A stretch of 64,000 nucleotides of DNA, from NCBI GenBank assembly GCA_019454985.1, contig JACFNF010000013.1, positions 1 through 64,000 on the forward strand. Reading direction: 5' to 3'. How positions within the stretch are numbered: position 1 is the first letter of the stretch; every line of letters begins with the position of its first letter. This DNA is from Bacteroidales bacterium (GTDB taxonomy: Bacteria; Bacteroidota; Bacteroidia; Bacteroidales; F082). A program made the position numbers and the translations under genes. The notes under the pieces were generated by a model that worked only from the letters and a program-made list of their open reading frames with translations, was not told where the DNA came from and did no database searches. Of this stretch, positions 61,786 through 64,000 are shown piece after piece.

Positions 61786-62868
61786 TCACTTCCCTTCCGT
61801 CAGCTCCATAATCTTTTTAATCAGGTCAGTATTATCGTAAAAGCCCGTAAAAAGCTCTGCTCCTGGACCGAAGGCATACACAGGCACGGCCACACCGGTA
61901 TGGTCGCCGGTTGAAAAGTCGCAGCGATAGCTTCCTTTGATAGCGCCTTTCGGGAAGGTGAGCCCGCCGGTTTCGTGATCGGCTGTGACGACAATCAGGG
62001 TTTCCGGATTTTTTTCCTGAAAGTGCAGCGCCCGGCCGATTGCCTGATCAAAATCCATCATTTCGGCAATCAGGTAAGACGAGTCATTGGCATGGCAAGC
62101 CCAGTCAATCTGCGAACCTTCCACCATCAGGAAGAAGCCTTTCGGGTTTTTGGATAACTGTTTCAGTGCAAGCTCAACCCCTTTGGGCAAATGATCCCCG
62201 CGCCCGTTTTGCACCTTTTCGGGATGACCGCTATCGGTAACAATTAGCAACTTTTTCCAATCGGGCATCAGTTTTTCGGGAATATGATTCAGAAAAGTAA
62301 AGCCTTTGTCCTCCATTTCCTTCGTGAGTGTACGGCCATCTTTTCGGGCGGTAAAATTTTTCAATCCACCTCCAATTAACACATCCACAGGCGATTGCAG
62401 AATATCGGCAGCAATTTCTTCGTATAAGTTACGGTTGACTGCATGAGCCAAAAAGCTGGCCGGAGTGGCATGTGTGAGTGCACAACTCACCACAACGCCG
62501 GTTGAATATCCTTTTTGCGCAAAAAGCTCAACCATTCCGGGCACTTCCGTACTGTCGGGTTTCATTCCAATCATGCCATTACGGGTTTTAAAGCCGGTTG
62601 CAATGGCCGTACCGCCGGCTCCCGAATCGGTCACATCATGATCGGCCGAACGGGTGGTTGCAAAGCCAATACTGTTTGCTTTCAATAGGTTAAGCGGCTC
62701 ATCAGAAGCTAATTGTGCCGCCTGAACCTGGGCTAATCCCATTCCATCTCCAATAAAAAGGATTACATTTTTGGGCCTCCCGGCTTGAGGCTTGGCATCG
62801 GCAGGTCTGTGACATGCCGAAATAAGAATCATACTTAAACCAATGCAAAGGCGGAAAAGAGTTTTCAT
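61786..62868 (-). CDS. Alkaline phosphatase family lipoprotein
   Basis: 360 residues. Lipoprotein signal MKTLFRLCIGLSMILISAC with C19 lipidated. Catalytic features: metal-binding D41 in ILFIGDGMGLAQ, the phosphorylated S82 in VTDSGAGGTAIATG, metal ligands in MVEGSQIDWACHAND, VVTADHETGGL and the STGDHTGVAVPVYAFG His. It cleaves phosphomonoesters in the periplasm or at the cell surface, releasing phosphate. No Pho-box equivalent is recognised. The metallophosphoesterase gene ends 5 bases upstream, so both phosphatases are likely co-transcribed. Confidence 0.93.
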   Translation of the reverse strand: MKTLFRLCIGLSMILISACHRPADAKPQAGRPKNVILFIGDGMGLAQVQAAQLASDEPLNLLKANSIGFATTRSADHDVTDSGAGGTAIATGFKTRNGMIGMKPDSTEVPGMVELFAQKGYSTGVVVSCALTHATPASFLAHAVNRNLYEEIAADILQSPVDVLIGGGLKNFTARKDGRTLTKEMEDKGFTFLNHIPEKLMPDWKKLLIVTDSGHPEKVQNGRGDHLPKGVELALKQLSKNPKGFFLMVEGSQIDWACHANDSSYLIAEMMDFDQAIGRALHFQEKNPETLIVVTADHETGGLTFPKGAIKGSYRCDFSTGDHTGVAVPVYAFGPGAELFTGFYDNTDLIKKIMELTEGK

Positions 62869-62873
62869 CGTGT

Positions 62874-64000
62874 TTAGATTTGAAAGTCAAAAATAGTGAT
62901 TTCGGGTAAAATGCCAATTCTTCCGGGATAACCGATTGAGCCTAAGCCGCGGTTGACATACAGCAATTGTCCCGACTCGGGATTTTCGTACAGACCTGCC
63001 CATTGTTTATAGAGGTATTTCGCCGGGCTCCATTTGATACCCGGTATTTCGATGCCAAACTGGAAGCCGTGCGTATGTCCCGCAAGGGTAAGGAAAATTT
63101 CCGGATGATTTTTCAGCACTTTGGCTTCCCAATGGCTTGGGTCGTGGCTCAGCAGGATAAGCGGCTTGATGGGGCCAAGCCCTTTTGCCGCCTTTTCGAT
63201 GTCGCCAAGCTGCGGAAAACGGGGGTTGCTTCCCCAGTTTTCGACACCCAACACTGCAAATTTATCATCGCCTCGCGAAAGGATATAATGCTCATTGCGA
63301 AGCAGTTTCCAGCCAATTTCGCTGTAAAAACCATAAAGGTCGCGCATGTTTTGCTGTTTCTTAGCCTGACTCTCCCATCGCACATAATCGCCATAATCGT
63401 GATTTCCGAGGGTAGCCAAAACGCCGTCTTTTGCCCGCAGTTTTTTCAAAATTTCGCGAAACCTAAATGCCTCTTCCGTGCGGAAATTCACCAAATCGCC
63501 CGTGAAGACCACCAAATCAGGCTGAACATTGTTGATTTCATGGATGGCCTGCTCCAGATCATCGGCGCCCGACCAACTGCCAAGATGGAGGTCGGAGATC
63601 TGTACGATACGATAATTCTCGAAAGATGGGGGCAGGTCGGGGGCTTTCACCGAAACCCGTTTCAGATTGAAATCGTGAACCCAGCGAAACATTCCTGTAA
63701 ATAACGTGCTCAGAACCAAGCCACCGGTTGCCAAAGAAAGCGTTTCGAGAAACCTGCGTCGCGAAAGTTTTGGTCTATCAGGCTGGTTTTCTAATTGGTC
63801 GGTCTGTGGTTTTGATAGTCTCAGGTGAGGGATGAATCGAAGCAAATCTGAAAGAAACAAGACAAGAGCACTGAAAAGTTTGGCGACATAAAACGAAAAA
63901 ACACAGCCCCACAAAAGCGTGTTCACCGATGCCGGCAATGGATTGGAAGGAATGAGAATCCGTAAAATAAACTGGCCTGCAATAAGGAGCAGTGGCGACC
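62874..64000 (-). CDS. Metallophosphoesterase, membrane-linked, 5' end outside the window
   Basis: The frame is open up to the window edge: codons upstream of the TTG at 63938 encode a further hydrophobic stretch (LLLIAGQFILRILI), so the gene is 5'-partial here. N-terminal membrane segments are followed by a twin-arginine-like SRRRFLETLSLATGGLVLS. The calcineurin-like domain has QISDLHLGSW, VVFTGDLVNF, ATLGNHDYGDY, LLSHDPSHW and LTLAGHTHGFQFG, all five metal/phosphate motifs. Similar proteins (YaeI-like) act on UDP-diacylglucosamine or other phosphodiesters at membranes. It is upstream of the alkaline phosphatase. Confidence 0.9.
   Translation of the reverse strand, partial: SPLLLIAGQFILRILIPSNPLPASVNTLLWGCVFSFYVAKLFSALVLFLSDLLRFIPHLRLSKPQTDQLENQPDRPKLSRRRFLETLSLATGGLVLSTLFTGMFRWVHDFNLKRVSVKAPDLPPSFENYRIVQISDLHLGSWSGADDLEQAIHEINNVQPDLVVFTGDLVNFRTEEAFRFREILKKLRAKDGVLATLGNHDYGDYVRWESQAKKQQNMRDLYGFYSEIGWKLLRNEHYILSRGDDKFAVLGVENWGSNPRFPQLGDIEKAAKGLGPIKPLILLSHDPSHWEAKVLKNHPEIFLTLAGHTHGFQFGIEIPGIKWSPAKYLYKQWAGLYENPESGQLLYVNRGLGSIGYPGRIGILPEITIFDFQI

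Noticed and set aside
61600..61914. 104-codon plus-strand frame
   Set aside because: Crosses the phosphatase terminator hairpin and the 3' end of the phosphatase on the opposite strand.
1..64000. CRISPR arrays, insertion sequences, prophage or replication origin
   Set aside because: No spaced direct repeats, transposase, phage structural gene or DnaA-box cluster was seen by eye; a repeat-finder run would be the decisive test.

Overview
The window is a chromosomal stretch from a member of the Bacteroidota, probably an environmental Bacteroidia-like organism; the sequence does not fix the genus. Three lines of evidence support this. Three large exported proteins end in type A C-terminal sorting domains of the type IX secretion system (T9SS). 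Several families are typical of the phylum (DUF4301, GWxTD, the fused LuxC-type reductase/serC/serA neighbourhood, type IIIK SerA). The promoter -7 element TAnnTTTG recurs 5-75 bases ahead of many starts and directly ahead of tRNAs.

Layout. 1-850: non-coding DNA with a partly duplicated dispersed-repeat-like element. 0.85-11 kb: a GNAT-like protein, a gingipain-family (C25) protease, a CotH-kinase/lamin-tail exoprotein and a lipoprotein. 11-14 kb: PhzF-like isomerase, tRNA-Ser(TGA), SBF-like transporter. 13.7-20.2 kb (minus): a tetR-tolC-adaptor-RND efflux operon ending in a PII-like gene. 20.4-24.3 kb: GWxTD protein, lipid A-type acyltransferase, family 2 glycosyltransferase, and convergent aroQ. 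24.4-26.1 kb: a decayed Lnt-like gene, smpB, thioredoxin-like gene. 26.3-29.8 kb: multi-PAS histidine kinase, single-domain response regulator and bacteriohemerythrin. 29.9-32.6 kb: T9SS cargo, TylF-type methyltransferase, tRNA-Gly(CCC), and two tRNA-Leu (CAG, GAG). 32.8-42 kb: DUF4301, pepE, a long helical-repeat exported protein, O-antigen ligase-like protein, S41 protease, yidD, rnpA. 42-46.8 kb: an unexplained 430-base gap, a small charged protein, cytidine deaminase, ChaN-like protein, Rrf2 regulator with a palindromic operator candidate, GlcNAc-kinase-like ATPase and a D-threonine aldolase/D-serine dehydratase-like enzyme. 47-53.6 kb: M16 protease, exported protein, O-methyltransferase, hpt, a tandem-fused adenylate kinase, obgE, exported protein, PAP2 phosphatase. 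53.6-64 kb: SAM hydrolase-like protein, Sua5, LuxC-type acyl-CoA reductase, serC-serA-four-helix-bundle-DUF1015-small winged helix, a region of gene relics, alkaline phosphatase and a 5'-partial metallophosphoesterase.

Functional themes are envelope biogenesis and export (efflux pump, acyltransferase, glycosyltransferase, O-antigen ligase, T9SS cargo), serine synthesis, purine salvage and nucleotide balance (hpt plus adenylate kinase), and RNA/translation housekeeping (smpB, rnpA, obgE, sua5, tRNAs). No phage, integrase, insertion sequence or CRISPR array is visible. The best candidates for something undescribed are the tandem adenylate kinase with a decayed second half, the PAS kinase/regulator/hemerythrin cassette, a terminator-like hairpin buried inside the four-helix-bundle gene of the serine operon, and a non-coding block near 42.1-42.4 kb with promoter- and terminator-like signals on the minus strand.
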